Shown here piece by piece: positions 33,587-42,712 of a stretch of DNA of 64,000 nt. The notes beneath the pieces were generated by a model. It was given only the letters and a program-made list of their open reading frames with translations, searched no databases and had not been told where the DNA came from. The DNA lies in the NCBI RefSeq assembly GCF_023073355.1, contig NZ_JADPJI010000005.1, positions 930,001-994,000 on the forward strand, given 5' to 3'. The stretch is from Bradyrhizobium sp. 199 (GTDB lineage: Bacteria; Pseudomonadota; Alphaproteobacteria; Rhizobiales; Xanthobacteraceae). Positions within the stretch are counted from its first letter, which is position 1. Each line of letters opens with the position of its first letter. The position numbers and the translations under genes were made by a program.

Positions 33587-34573
33587 ATGGAACTGCGGAA
33601 GATCATACGGACGGACATTGCGGCGTCGGCAATCGCGCATCTGACGCTGGTCGCGCTGATCATCGTGATCAGCGAGGTCCATCCGTTTCACGCCGCACCG
33701 CCCGAGACCGTTACCGTTGACATCGTCACGCCGGAGCAGGTGAAGGAGGAGATCAAGGAGCAGGAGACGAAGGAGGCGGCCAAGGAGAAATTGCCGGAGC
33801 CGCCGCCCGATCTGAAGCTGCCCAAGCTAGATTTCACCGACAAGTCCGAAGCGGCGGGCAAGCCTGCGGCCAAGCAGCAGGCAGCAGCATCATCGCCGCA
33901 GCAGACGCCAGCTGAACCGCAGCAGAAGCAGCCGCAGCCGCAACCCTCGTCGGCGCCGAAGCAGCGTGAGGCCAATGTGCAGCCGCAGCCTGAACAACCG
34001 CAGCCCTCGCATCAGCCGCCGCCGCAACCGCAGCAACAACCGCCGGCCCAGCCCATGCAGCAGCCATCGACGCAGCCACCGACGCAGCCGCCGCCACAGG
34101 CGATGCAGCAGCCACAGGCCGCGCCGCCGCCGGCCTATCAGGCTCCGCAGCCTGACGTCACCGTCAAGTACGGCGTCATGCTGGGCTTGCCGCCCGAACT
34201 GCCGACGCAGTTGCCGAAAGACGCCCCCAAGGACGATGGCGGCGACGCCAAGGATTCGATTGCAGCCAAGCTGCCGGCCGAGATCATCGCCGCGCTTCGC
34301 AGCTATTTGCGCAGCTGTGCGAAATTGCCGGCCGGACTCAGCCCGACTGACAACGTTCACATCAAGCTGCGCACGGTGCTCGCCACCGACGGCACCTTGG
34401 CGCGCGAGCCGATCCTGCTTGAAGCGCCGCCGTCCGCGAAAGGGGTGGCCCTCGTGAAGTCCGCAATGAGCGCGCTTCAGAATTGTCAGCCTTACAAGAT
34501 GCTGCCCGCCAATCTGTACGAGGAATGGAAGGTGCTGGACCTGCCGTTCAGCCCGCGGGATCTTGGCGGGTAG
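33587..34573 (+). CDS. TonB/TolA-like periplasm-spanning protein
   Basis: 328 residues. One N-terminal membrane anchor (about 12-32, AIAHLTLVALIIVISEV), a Glu/Lys helix (about 50-70), a long Pro/Gln-rich segment (about 95-185) able to span the periplasm, and a folded C-terminal domain (about 215-328; AALRSYLRSCAKLPAGL...LKSAMSALQNCQPYKMLP) resembling TonB/TolA C-termini. It probably links the inner membrane to outer-membrane or wall partners. No exbBD or tol genes are adjacent. Confidence 0.75.
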   Translation: MELRKIIRTDIAASAIAHLTLVALIIVISEVHPFHAAPPETVTVDIVTPEQVKEEIKEQETKEAAKEKLPEPPPDLKLPKLDFTDKSEAAGKPAAKQQAAASSPQQTPAEPQQKQPQPQPSSAPKQREANVQPQPEQPQPSHQPPPQPQQQPPAQPMQQPSTQPPTQPPPQAMQQPQAAPPPAYQAPQPDVTVKYGVMLGLPPELPTQLPKDAPKDDGGDAKDSIAAKLPAEIIAALRSYLRSCAKLPAGLSPTDNVHIKLRTVLATDGTLAREPILLEAPPSAKGVALVKSAMSALQNCQPYKMLPANLYEEWKVLDLPFSPRDLGG

Positions 34574-34599
34574 CGCGGGTAGTCCTCCCTCCGGGCTAC

Positions 34600-34838
34600 G
34601 AGCCGCTCCTGTGTCGCCCCGGCGTCAATCCATTCCGTTAAAAATATTCCACTTTACCGAAATGCGGTTTTGCGGCGTAGCCGGACACAGCCCGGCCCGA
34701 CGAAGAGGGGCGGCGTAGCGCTCCTTCAGCGGTGCGCTGCAGAGCCGGGGCCCATCTCGCCGCATCGTACCGTGTGGCCCCTGGGTCCCGGCTCTGCGCC
34801 GCATGCTTGCGCATTGCAGCTTGTCCGGGACACGTGCC
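34600..34838. repeat. Composite intergenic repeat
   Basis: An AT-richer head (about 34640-34715, AAAATATTCCACTTTACCGA ... GACGAAGAGGGGCG), known to me as part of a longer Bradyrhizobium repeat, is joined to the inverted copy of the mgtE-downstream element (34717-34758 matches 32131-32172 perfectly) and a CCTGGGTCCCGGCTCTGCGC arm. No coding sequence. Confidence 0.7.
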
Positions 34839-34839
34839 C

Positions 34840-35553
34840 TCAATGGCCGCGCTTACCCATCCCCTCATCCACATGCTCCGGCGCCATCGCCTCCCACGCA
34901 CTCGACGCGAACTGCCGTCGCCAGGTCACGATCACCACGGCGGCCGTGGTGACGAACAGCAGCCAGGGGCTGACGAACCAGCCGAGATAGCCGAGCGCGA
35001 AGAAGAAGGCGCGCTGGCCGCGGTTGAAGTGGCGGCCGGCGGATTCGAACAGGCGCGAGGTGCGGATGACATGGGCTTCGGCCGCTGGCGTGTCGCGCTG
35101 GTCCGCCGGCGGCATGCCGCCGAACAGGATCGCGACGTAATTGAACAGGCGGTAGGCCCAGGCGAACTTGAAGAAGGCGTAGACGCAGATCAGCACGAGG
35201 CCGACGCATTTCAGCTCCCACATGGCCGGCGAGGTGCTGAGGTCGATCGGCAGCTTGCTGAGAATCGTGATGGCGTCGTTGGTGGCGTGCAGCAGCGCCA
35301 GCGCGCCGCCGAGCGCGATCAGGCTGGTCGAGGCGAAGAAGGCGGTGCCGTTCTGCAGCGATGTCATGATCTGCATGTCGACCATGCGCGTGTCGCGGTC
35401 GAGCAGGCGGCGCACCCAGACCTCGCGATAGCGGTTCATGCGCGCCGACAGGCTGTCGCGGCCATAGGCCGAATGTTCCAGCGTCAGCGCATAGACCAGC
35501 CATTCGATGATGAAGAAGCCGACGGCGGTGATGTCGACCCAGTGCCTGCTCAT
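34840..35553 (-). CDS. DUF599 family membrane protein
   Basis: 237 residues from ATG 35553 (AGGAGA site). About four membrane helices, with the family pattern ITAVGFFIIEWLVYAL, MSLQNGTAFFASTSLIALGG, FAWAYRLFNYVAIL and a C-terminal helix pair. DUF599 function is unknown. The longer upstream frame overlaps the divergent GST gene and is not used. Confidence 0.82.
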   Translation of the reverse strand: MSRHWVDITAVGFFIIEWLVYALTLEHSAYGRDSLSARMNRYREVWVRRLLDRDTRMVDMQIMTSLQNGTAFFASTSLIALGGALALLHATNDAITILSKLPIDLSTSPAMWELKCVGLVLICVYAFFKFAWAYRLFNYVAILFGGMPPADQRDTPAAEAHVIRTSRLFESAGRHFNRGQRAFFFALGYLGWFVSPWLLFVTTAAVVIVTWRRQFASSAWEAMAPEHVDEGMGKRGH

Positions 35554-35677
35554 GTCTGTCTCCTGGCGCGGACCGCAACGATTGCCACGCATGACGGGGC
35601 GCAGCAACGATTGATTGGCGGCAGGCGATGGCGTTAAAAGCGGCTCGTTCCAGGACGCCTCGGGAAGGACTGATGAC

Positions 35678-36340
35678 ATGGCTGCGCTGAAACTCGCGAT
35701 CGGCAACAAGAACTACTCGTCATGGTCGATGCGGCCCTGGCTCGCACTGCGCGCCAACGACATCCCGTTCGTGGAGACGCTCATCCCGCTCTACACCGAC
35801 AATCCCGCGGACAAGGAGCAGATCCTGTCCTTCAGCCGCGCGGGCAAGGTGCCGGTGCTGGTCGACGGCGACGTCACGGTGTGGGACTCGCTCGCCATCA
35901 TCGAATACATCGCCGAGCGCTATCCGGAAGTGAAGCTGTGGCCGGACGACGTCGCCGCGCGCGCGCATGCCCGTTCAGTGTGCGCCGAGATGCATTCCGG
36001 ATTCCTCGCTCTGCGCAACGAATGCGGCATGAACCTGCATCGGCCGATCCGCCCCGTCGCGCTGTCGGCGGACGCCAGGGCCAACGTCGCGCGCATCGAG
36101 GAGATCTGGCGCGAGTGCCGCACGCGCCACGGTGCCGACGGACCGTTCCTGTTCGGCCGCTTCGGTGCCGCGGACGCGATGTATGCGCCGGTCGTGCACC
36201 GCCTGCGCACCTACGCGATCGACGTCGCGGCGGACACCAAGGCCTACATGGAGACGATGATGGCGCTGCCGGCGTTCCAGGAATGGACCCGCGACGGGCT
36301 GGCTGAAACGCTTGTCATCGCCAGGTTCGAGGATGCCTGA
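35678..36340 (+). CDS. Glutathione S-transferase family protein
   Basis: 220 residues. The thioredoxin-fold N-domain (about 5-80) holds NKNYSSWSMRPWLALR with the likely catalytic Ser and the cis-Pro/GSH-binding GKVPVLVDGDVTVWDSLAII. An alpha-helical C-domain follows with FLFGRFGAADAMYAPV. It probably conjugates or reduces with glutathione. GGGAAGGA precedes the ATG. Divergent from the DUF599 gene. Confidence 0.88.
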   Translation: MAALKLAIGNKNYSSWSMRPWLALRANDIPFVETLIPLYTDNPADKEQILSFSRAGKVPVLVDGDVTVWDSLAIIEYIAERYPEVKLWPDDVAARAHARSVCAEMHSGFLALRNECGMNLHRPIRPVALSADARANVARIEEIWRECRTRHGADGPFLFGRFGAADAMYAPVVHRLRTYAIDVAADTKAYMETMMALPAFQEWTRDGLAETLVIARFEDA

Positions 36341-36643
36341 TCGTCGGGGTTGACCGTGGCGGCCGGCCGGCGGACTGATGGGCCGGAAATTGCCCGGGGG
36401 CAGGGATGGTCTGGGCTGCGACCGGCCTGCGACACGCCGCCGGAACATGCGGCCCCCGGCGGTATCATTGGCCCGCCGGTTCCATCTCTATCACTCTGAA
36501 AAGATTGCAAAATGTGCGTGTTTGCCATGCTGGCATCGCGCTGGCCAAAACCGCCGGCCGCGTGCTATACAGTGCTCGGGTTTCCGGCCGGCCGTCGCAG
36601 TGGGACCATGGGCGAGGCAGGCGTTGTTTGAGTGGAGAGGGTG
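36341..36643. other. 303-base intergenic region
   Basis: No gene seen. It contains a possible extended -10 (TGCTATACA, about 36567-36575) and then the GGAGAGG ribosome site of the next gene. The 5' part is GC-rich with no clear hairpin terminator. Confidence 0.4.
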
Positions 36644-36835
36644 TTGAAGCACAAATTCCCGATTGGAACGCGCGTATTGTTCACGGCCAGCAACGTCGCG
36701 CGTCCCGCTGCCAGCGGCTCGTATGAGGTCATCCGTCTGCTGCCGACCGACGGCGATGATTGCCAGTACCGGATCAAGAGCTCGACCGAAGCCTTCGAAC
36801 GCGTCGCCAAGGAAAGCCAGCTCGCGCTCTCCTAG
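36644..36835 (+). CDS. 63-residue hypothetical protein
   Basis: TTG at 36644 (MKHKFPIGTRVLFTASNVAR) with GGAGAGG four bases upstream; GTG at 36641 or 36632 are alternatives. The product is a compact beta-rich protein (GTRVLFT..., GSYEVIRLLPTDGDDCQYRIKS) like small SH3-type barrels of conserved rhizobial hypotheticals. The function is unknown. Confidence 0.65.
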   Translation: MKHKFPIGTRVLFTASNVARPAASGSYEVIRLLPTDGDDCQYRIKSSTEAFERVAKESQLALS

Positions 36836-36991
36836 ATATAGACGCCACCAGCGCATTCGCGCCTCCTGCGGAATTGCGTTCTGCCGCCGTTAAAAGGCCC
36901 GCTTCGCCTCCAAAAGGTGAGCCGGGGCAGTTGCCGACTCGCGGTGCTCGCTTGACCATTCGCTCTCTGCTCGCGTGAGGGGACGTCGCGC

Positions 36992-37984
36992 ATGAACTGG
37001 GCATGGGCCACTTCGCTCGATCAAATCTGGCGCTCGCCGGCCTTTCCGATGTGGATGACGCTGGCCGCAGCCGGATTCTTCGGCTTGATCCTGCTGATCA
37101 CGCTGCTGCGCGCCGAGAAATCGGTCGCCAACGGCGCGCTGACCGTGATTACGCTGCTATCCATCGTGGTCGCCGGAGCTGCCACCATGCGGGTCTATGG
37201 CCCGGCGGGCCAGGACGCGCCGACCGAGGCGCGCGCGCAAGGTGCTGTCGTCGCGAGCCTGCCGGCGCTGGCCTGCCTCGACGATCTCGCCGGCGATGCG
37301 GTCGCCATTGGCTGCGAGAAGGCGCTGTTCGGCTCGCCGGATGCTGCGGCCGCGGCCGTGTCCTACACCGCGGCCCGGATCGACCGGCTGACGGCGCTCG
37401 GTGATGCCGCGGCCGCCGAGAAGAGCCTCACGGCGGATATGAAGGCGCTGCGCAAGGCGCTGGAGCACGATCGCTACGGCCTCGTGGCGCAGGTGCTGGT
37501 GGCACGCGACGGCTGTACCCAATTCGACTGCGCCGCGTTCCGCGCGCTGACCGACCAGCAGCAGGTCGCCGCCAACATGGACTCCCATCTCTACGACACG
37601 CTGGTCGCGCGCCATGCGCCGTCCTGGAACGTGCCTGCAACGGCGCCGCCGATGCCGGCCAATGCGGCGCTCGCCGGGCTGCCGCCTTCGATGCCGACGG
37701 GTAAGCCGACCAGTGCGGAGTTCCCGAGTGCCTCGTCGACGCCGCCGGTGAGCATCATGAATCCGGAGCCTACGGCAACGACGCGGCAGGCCTCGCCCGC
37801 CGCAAACGCAACAGCCGCGCCGCGCGCGCCAGCGGCTGCCTCCGCACAGGCCGCGGCGCCTGCGGCACCACCGGCTGCGAAGAAGCCTCCGGCACCGAAG
37901 GCTGCGCGTGCCCCAGCAGCACCGGTTCCGCTCGCGCCGCCGGCGGCCACGGCGGCCGCTCCCGCGGCTGCGGATAACGAGTAG
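36992..37984 (+). CDS. Membrane-anchored Ala/Pro-rich hypothetical protein
   Basis: 330 residues. Two membrane helices near the N-terminus (about 20-38 and 48-66), a soluble domain (about 85-205) with paired Cys (LACLDDLAGDAVAIGCEKALFG; RDGCTQFDCAAFRAL), then an Ala/Pro-rich disordered tail to the end. The Cys pairs suggest a periplasmic disulfide-bonded domain. No known family recognised. Confidence 0.7.
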   Translation: MNWAWATSLDQIWRSPAFPMWMTLAAAGFFGLILLITLLRAEKSVANGALTVITLLSIVVAGAATMRVYGPAGQDAPTEARAQGAVVASLPALACLDDLAGDAVAIGCEKALFGSPDAAAAAVSYTAARIDRLTALGDAAAAEKSLTADMKALRKALEHDRYGLVAQVLVARDGCTQFDCAAFRALTDQQQVAANMDSHLYDTLVARHAPSWNVPATAPPMPANAALAGLPPSMPTGKPTSAEFPSASSTPPVSIMNPEPTATTRQASPAANATAAPRAPAAASAQAAAPAAPPAAKKPPAPKAARAPAAPVPLAPPAATAAAPAAADNE

Positions 37985-38026
37985 ATCGGCATTCCAAATG
38001 CGGTGTTGCCCGGCTAATGCTGGGGC

Positions 38027-38467
38027 ATGCCGCTACATCTGATCAAGCTCGCCGTCGGCTGCGACTCCGTCAAGGAATTGAAGGGGTGGATCGCCGAACG
38101 GATGCAGACCGCCAAGAAGAAGGGTCTGCCGCAACGTCACATCCACATCACCCGCATGGTGCCCAAGCGCGACGCCGAGATCCTCGCGGGCGGGTCGCTC
38201 TATTGGGTGATCAAAGGCGAGATCGCCGCGCGGGAAAAGATCATCGGGATCGAGCCGTTCCGCGACAAGGACGGCATCGGGCGCTGCCGCATCCTGATGC
38301 AGCCGAAGGTGATCTCGGTATCGCCGCGGCCGATGCGCCCGTTCCAGGGCTGGCGCTACCTCACCGACGATTCCGTGCCGTCCGATCTCGGCAGGTCCGC
38401 CGCCGGCTCGATCGCGGCGATGCCGGAGCCGATGCGGCGCGAACTGCGCGACCTCGGGCTGCTCTAA
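38027..38467 (+). CDS. DUF1489 family protein
   Basis: 146 residues, full length for DUF1489: [30 protein letters not shown] core and [21 protein letters not shown]. It is conserved across alphaproteobacteria with no known function. Its last four bases overlap the 3' end of panC on the opposite strand. Confidence 0.85.
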   Translation: MPLHLIKLAVGCDSVKELKGWIAERMQTAKKKGLPQRHIHITRMVPKRDAEILAGGSLYWVIKGEIAAREKIIGIEPFRDKDGIGRCRILMQPKVISVSPRPMRPFQGWRYLTDDSVPSDLGRSAAGSIAAMPEPMRRELRDLGLL

Positions 38468-39315
38468 ACCGCGATATTGTCGATCAGCCGGGTGTTGCCG
38501 AGCTTGGCCGCGACCAGGATCCGCAAGGGGCCATCCTTGCGCGAGGTGGCTGGCGCCAGCGTCTCCGCATGGCGGATCTCGTAATAGTCGAGCGCAAAAC
38601 CCGCTGCCTTGATCATTTCGGCGCCGCCGGCCATCGCGGGCGCGACGGCATCGCCGGCCTTGATCCGCCGCGCGCTCTCCTTCATGGCGCGGTAGAGGAC
38701 GGTCGCGGTCTGCCGCTCCTCGGGCGACAGATAGACGTTGCGCGAGGACATCGCGAGCCCGTCGCGCTCGCGCACGGTGCGGGAGCCGATCACCTTGACC
38801 CCGAGGTCGAGGTCGCGCGCCATCTGCGTCACCACCCGCAACTGCTGAAAGTCCTTTTCGCCGAAGATCGCAAAGTCCGGCCGGCACTGCGTGAACAGCT
38901 TGCCGACGACGGTGGCGACGCCGCCGAAAAAGTGCGGTCGGAAACGGTCCTCAAGACCGGCGAGCGCCGGCCCCTGCGGCACGATTCGGGTGGCGAAGCC
39001 GTCGGGATACATGGCCTTGACGTCCGGATGCCAGACGATGTCGACGTCCTCGGCCGCGAGCTTGGCGATGTCGGCCTTCCAGGTGCGCGGATAGGCGCCG
39101 AAATCCTCGGTCGGGGCGAATTGGGTCGGGTTGACGAAGATCGAGACCACGACGCGGCTGGCGCGCCGCTTGGCGAGGCGGACGAGGGACACATGGCCGT
39201 CATGGAGGGCTCCCATGGTCGGGACCAGTGCTATCGCGGCCTTTCGCTTGCGAAGATTGTCGACGGCGCGGCGCAAGGTTGGGACCGTGCGGACGATCAG
39301 GGGACTTGGTGACAT
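38464..39315 (-). CDS. panC: Pantoate--beta-alanine ligase
   Basis: 283 residues from ATG 39315. Hallmarks are [19 protein letters not shown] (ATP-binding HxGH), [19 protein letters not shown], the [21 protein letters not shown] core and [15 protein letters not shown]. It joins pantoate and beta-alanine with ATP in pantothenate/CoA synthesis. The upstream in-frame extension has no ribosome site. Confidence 0.95.
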   Translation of the reverse strand: MSPSPLIVRTVPTLRRAVDNLRKRKAAIALVPTMGALHDGHVSLVRLAKRRASRVVVSIFVNPTQFAPTEDFGAYPRTWKADIAKLAAEDVDIVWHPDVKAMYPDGFATRIVPQGPALAGLEDRFRPHFFGGVATVVGKLFTQCRPDFAIFGEKDFQQLRVVTQMARDLDLGVKVIGSRTVRERDGLAMSSRNVYLSPEERQTATVLYRAMKESARRIKAGDAVAPAMAGGAEMIKAAGFALDYYEIRHAETLAPATSRKDGPLRILVAAKLGNTRLIDNIAV

Positions 39316-39598
39316 CAGGACTCGGCAGGGTTCGGAATCGGCGCGGCACGATCTGGCGCCCGGGGCGACTAACCTTAACAAGCAGCGATCATGGACGCCA
39401 TGCATCCGGATGCGGCACAGCATCCCGCGCAAGCAGCGCACGCCATCGCGCCGTTGTGGGCTGGATCACAGACGAAAATTGGCGCCGCGATTCATGATGA
39501 AGAACGGCGCACTACGATTTGCATGACCTGTCACGCATTTAACTTGACCGCAGAGGCGGCCAACTCGAAGATATTCATCAGGGGTGTTGAGGATCGCC

Positions 39599-40522
39599 AT
39601 GCTTGTGCAGGCTAGCCAAGGCCAATCCGGCTCGGCGCATGTAGTCGTGCTCGGCAACGAGAAGGGCGGCTCCGGCAAGTCGACCACCGCCCTGCACATC
39701 GCGGTCGCACTCCTGAAGGCCGGCCAGCGCGTTGCGACCATCGACCTCGACTGCCGTCAGCAGAGCTTTACCCACTACATCGGCAACCGCGCCGCCTGGG
39801 CGCGCCGCACCAAGCTCGACCTCGAGTTGCCGGTGCATCGCTGCATCAAGCTCGGCGAGACCATGCAGATCGCCGACAACGAGAATTCCGAGTTCCAGCA
39901 GTTCATGGAGGCGGTCTCGGCAGTCGAGAGTAGCTTCGACTTCATCGTCATCGATACGCCGGGCACCGACAGCTACCTCATGCGCCTCGCGCACTCGATG
40001 GCGGACACGCTGGTCACGCCGATCAACGACAGCTTCCTCGATTTCGACGTGCTCGGTACCGTCGATCCCGCGAGCTACGCGGTGACGGGCGAGAGCCACT
40101 ATGCCGAGATGGTGCGCGACGTCAGGCGCAAGCGCCGTCAGCTCGACGGTTCGACCACCGACTGGATCGTCGTGCGCAACCGCCTGTCGATGCTTGGCTC
40201 CCGCAACAAGCAGCTTGTCGCGGAGGGGTTGAAGGATCTGTCGCTGCGGCTCGGCTTCCGATATGTCGACGGCTTCGCCGAACGCGTGGTCTATCGCGAA
40301 TTCTTCCCGCGCGGCCTGACCGCCCTCGACGAGATCGACGAGGCTACGCTCGGCATGCGGCCCAATCTCGGCCATCTTACCGCGCGCGAAGAGGTGACGA
40401 GCCTGCTTCGCCAGCTCAAGCTGCCGCTCGACGAGCGCGGGCGCCGCCGCGCCGCCAACCGGGCCGAGTGGTTCAACCAGATCGACAAGCCGCTCGAAGT
40501 TCACGACATCCTGGGCGCCTGA
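39599..40522 (+). CDS. mipZ: Division-plane positioning ATPase MipZ
   Basis: 307 residues from ATG 39599 (GAGG upstream; a GTG at 39584 is possible). A deviant Walker A GNEKGGSGKST, Walker A' region TIDLDCRQQSFTHYIGNR, and Walker B FIVIDTPGTDSYLMRLAH place it with MipZ rather than ParA or MinD. MipZ forms polar gradients with ParB and inhibits FtsZ polymerisation away from midcell, replacing MinCDE in alphaproteobacteria. Confidence 0.94.
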   Translation: MLVQASQGQSGSAHVVVLGNEKGGSGKSTTALHIAVALLKAGQRVATIDLDCRQQSFTHYIGNRAAWARRTKLDLELPVHRCIKLGETMQIADNENSEFQQFMEAVSAVESSFDFIVIDTPGTDSYLMRLAHSMADTLVTPINDSFLDFDVLGTVDPASYAVTGESHYAEMVRDVRRKRRQLDGSTTDWIVVRNRLSMLGSRNKQLVAEGLKDLSLRLGFRYVDGFAERVVYREFFPRGLTALDEIDEATLGMRPNLGHLTAREEVTSLLRQLKLPLDERGRRRAANRAEWFNQIDKPLEVHDILGA

Positions 40523-40568
40523 GCGGTATAGCGCTACTTTCGATGGATCTGAGCGCCTGGTTCCCGCG

Positions 40569-40593
40569 GGAACCCCGGTGGTGTTCGGCCGTT
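40569..40593 (+). promoter_or_regulatory. EcfG-type general stress promoter
   Basis: GGAAC (40569-40573), 16 bases, CGTT (40590-40593); exact consensus. The next gene starts 269 bases downstream, so a long leader or a separate small transcript is implied. Confidence 0.5.
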
Positions 40594-40696
40594 TTCATCC
40601 CGCATTCACCGTGAAATTGAACCCGATGGCGACAGGTTGCGTCCGATGGTGAGCTGCACCTGACGTGGCCTAGGAAATAGCGGGTGCCTACAAAAC

Positions 40697-40711
40697 GTGT
40701 GCGCCGCACAA
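40697..40711. promoter_or_regulatory. TGC-N3-GCA operator, copy 2
   Basis: GTGTGCGCCGCACAA, identical over 14 bases to the palindrome upstream of the phasin gene (45792-45806). TGC-N3-GCA is the core reported for PhaR-type regulators of polyhydroxyalkanoate genes. Confidence 0.5.
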
Positions 40712-40861
40712 TGAAAGAGCTGCCGGCTCACAATATTTGGCCTTCCTGTCACGCGCCTGTGACATATATTAGCGAATAGGCGACCAGGGGACGAAGAGCC
40801 CCGGAAGGACACGATTTTCAACAGGGATTCAGGCCGCAAGAGCCTGAGGCTGAGGACGAAA

Positions 40862-41722
40862 ATGAAGCGTGGAATTGCCGTTCTGGTTTCGGTCAGCGCC
40901 CTCTGCGGCATCGCCTATTTCACGGCGAGCAAGTGGGCGATCAAGCACGAGACCATCACCTTCTACGACGCCTCCCGCGATAATCGTCCGGTGCCCCTGC
41001 AAATCGCAGTGCGCCGTGACAAGGAAATGCAGGCCAATGCCGGCATGATCACGCTGCCGGTCGCGGTGATCAATCACGGCAATACCGTCAAGAACACCGA
41101 GTACGGCTTCCTCGCCAACATCTTCGCTGCGCGTGGCTATATGGTCGTGAGCCCGCAGCACGATCTGCCGACCGATCCTCCGATGGTCACCAAGCCCGGT
41201 GAGCTCTATGTCGGCCGGCTGCCGCAGATCCTGCGCGGCGTTGCCAACATTCATCTCGCCCTGCAGGAGATGAAGAAGGTTCAGCCCAACGCGGACTACG
41301 CCAAGGTGACGATGGTCGGCCACTCCATGGGCGGCGACATCACGATGTATTTCGCCAAGCAGTATCCGGATGAGGTCAAGAAGGTCGTCACGCTCGACAA
41401 TCTGCGCGTGCCCTTCGTCACCGCAGGCAAGTTCAAGATCCTGTCGTTCCGTTCGCAGGATCCGCAGTTCAAGGCCGATTCGGGCGTGCTCCCGACCGAC
41501 GAGGAATGCGAGAAGGCGGGTATCCAGGTCGTAAGGACCGAGTTCCAGCACAACGACATGCGCGACACCGGTCCGGATGTCGCCAAGAACTCGATCCAGA
41601 GCATGCTCGACAAATTCCTGAGCGCGACCGACAGCGAGATCGCGCCGGTCGACACGCAATCATCGCCGCCCAACATCCTCGAGCCCGGCCCGGTCGCGCT
41701 GATGGCACCTGCCAAGAGCTGA
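40862..41722 (+). CDS. Alpha/beta hydrolase with N-terminal signal/anchor
   Basis: 286 residues. The N-terminal hydrophobic segment (about 4-22, GIAVLVSVSALCGIAYFTA) suggests export or anchoring. The alpha/beta hydrolase core has the nucleophile elbow MVGHSMGGD (Ser), a preceding INHGNTVKNTEYGF oxyanion-type HG motif, and LDNLRVPF with candidate acid. The substrate is unknown. The shared operator with the phasin promoter raises a link to polyhydroxyalkanoate metabolism. Confidence 0.82.
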   Translation: MKRGIAVLVSVSALCGIAYFTASKWAIKHETITFYDASRDNRPVPLQIAVRRDKEMQANAGMITLPVAVINHGNTVKNTEYGFLANIFAARGYMVVSPQHDLPTDPPMVTKPGELYVGRLPQILRGVANIHLALQEMKKVQPNADYAKVTMVGHSMGGDITMYFAKQYPDEVKKVVTLDNLRVPFVTAGKFKILSFRSQDPQFKADSGVLPTDEECEKAGIQVVRTEFQHNDMRDTGPDVAKNSIQSMLDKFLSATDSEIAPVDTQSSPPNILEPGPVALMAPAKS

Positions 41723-41749
41723 TAACCAAGAGCTGGTGCCTTAGGAGCG

Positions 41750-41772
41750 GACAGCAGCTTAGAACTGCTGTC
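41750..41772. terminator. Hairpin after alpha/beta hydrolase gene
   Basis: GACAGCAG / CTGCTGTC, an 8-bp perfect stem with a seven-base loop, 28 bases after the stop. There is no T-tract, so termination strength is uncertain. Confidence 0.4.
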
Positions 41773-41888
41773 TCCCTCATCGCCGATCACGATTGTCAAA
41801 GCCTCCGCCGGTCTCGGCCCGCGGGGGCTTTGCACATTGACCGGGCTGCCCGCGCTGACCACATTAGCCGCTCACGCAGGGTCGAGGG

Positions 41889-42638
41889 ATGTCGGGCGAA
41901 CCCATCAAGCCGCGCCGCGGCCATGCCGTCTCGGCGCAAGCAGGCGGCGCGGTGCCGCAGGCCGGAACGTCGACCGCGGAGGACATTGCCGCTTTCGTAG
42001 CCAAGGCGCGGGCGCTGTCACCGCATGCTCCTGGTGCGAAAGGTCGGCTGATCTTCGCATTGGATGCGACGATGAGTCGACAGCCGACCTGGGACATGGC
42101 CTGCGCGCTTCAGGCCGACATGTTCCGCGAGACCGCGGCACTCGGCAGTCTCGACATCCGGCTCGTCTATTATCGCGGTCTGAACGAGTGCCGGGCAACG
42201 GGCTGGATCTCCGACAGCACAAGGCTTGCGGCGTTGATGAGCAAGATCGATTGCCGCGGCGGCGACACCCAGATCGGCAAGGTGCTGAGCGAGGCGCGGC
42301 GCGAAGCGGTCACATCCGGCGTGCGCGCCGTGGTTTTCGTCGGCGATGCCATGGAGGAGAAGGTCGACGAGCTCTGCGTCAAGGCCGGCGAGCTCGGCAT
42401 GCTCAGCGTGCCAGTGTTCGTGTTTCAGGAAGGTCATGACGCCATCGCTGAGCAGGCCTTTCGCGAGATCGCGCGCCTGACCGGCGGCGCCTGGTGCCGG
42501 TTTGATCCGGGCGCGGCGGCGCAGTTGCGCGAGCTGCTGCGGGCGGCCGCGGCCTATGCCGCCGGCGGTCGCGAGGCATTGTTGAAACTGGCGAAGACCG
42601 CGAGCGGAGCGGCCAGGCTCATCGGTCAGATGAAGTAG
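41889..42638 (+). CDS. VWA-domain protein
   Basis: 249 residues. The von Willebrand factor A-like fold (about 50-215) starts with LIFALDATMSRQPTW, a DxTxS MIDAS-type motif, and includes GGDTQIGKVL and VVFVGDAMEEKVDEL. There is no signal peptide or membrane helix, so it is probably cytosolic. It is followed 74 bases later by a membrane-anchored J-domain protein. The role is unknown; VWA proteins often serve as metal-dependent assembly factors. Confidence 0.78.
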   Translation: MSGEPIKPRRGHAVSAQAGGAVPQAGTSTAEDIAAFVAKARALSPHAPGAKGRLIFALDATMSRQPTWDMACALQADMFRETAALGSLDIRLVYYRGLNECRATGWISDSTRLAALMSKIDCRGGDTQIGKVLSEARREAVTSGVRAVVFVGDAMEEKVDELCVKAGELGMLSVPVFVFQEGHDAIAEQAFREIARLTGGAWCRFDPGAAAQLRELLRAAAAYAAGGREALLKLAKTASGAARLIGQMK

Positions 42639-42712
42639 CGCTCAGCTCGTCGGGGCTCGCGGCGAGGGGCGTATGCCATGCATTTTGCCGCGAGGGCGAC
42701 TATATTCCTGAT

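Larger units (their letters stand above)
40523..40861. other. 339-base regulatory region before alpha/beta hydrolase gene
   Basis: No gene seen. It holds an exact EcfG-type promoter (40569-40593), a GTGTGCGCCGCACAA operator (40697-40711), and an inverted repeat TGTCAC-N6-GTGACA (40747-40764) just before an AT-rich TATATTAG. Such dense signals suggest layered control of the downstream hydrolase, or an unannotated small RNA from the EcfG promoter. Confidence 0.5.

Noticed and set aside
33890..34140. Tandem repeat or CRISPR-like array in CAG/CCG-rich DNA
   Set aside because: It is the Pro/Gln-rich coding segment of the TonB-like protein; there are no constant repeats with unique spacers.
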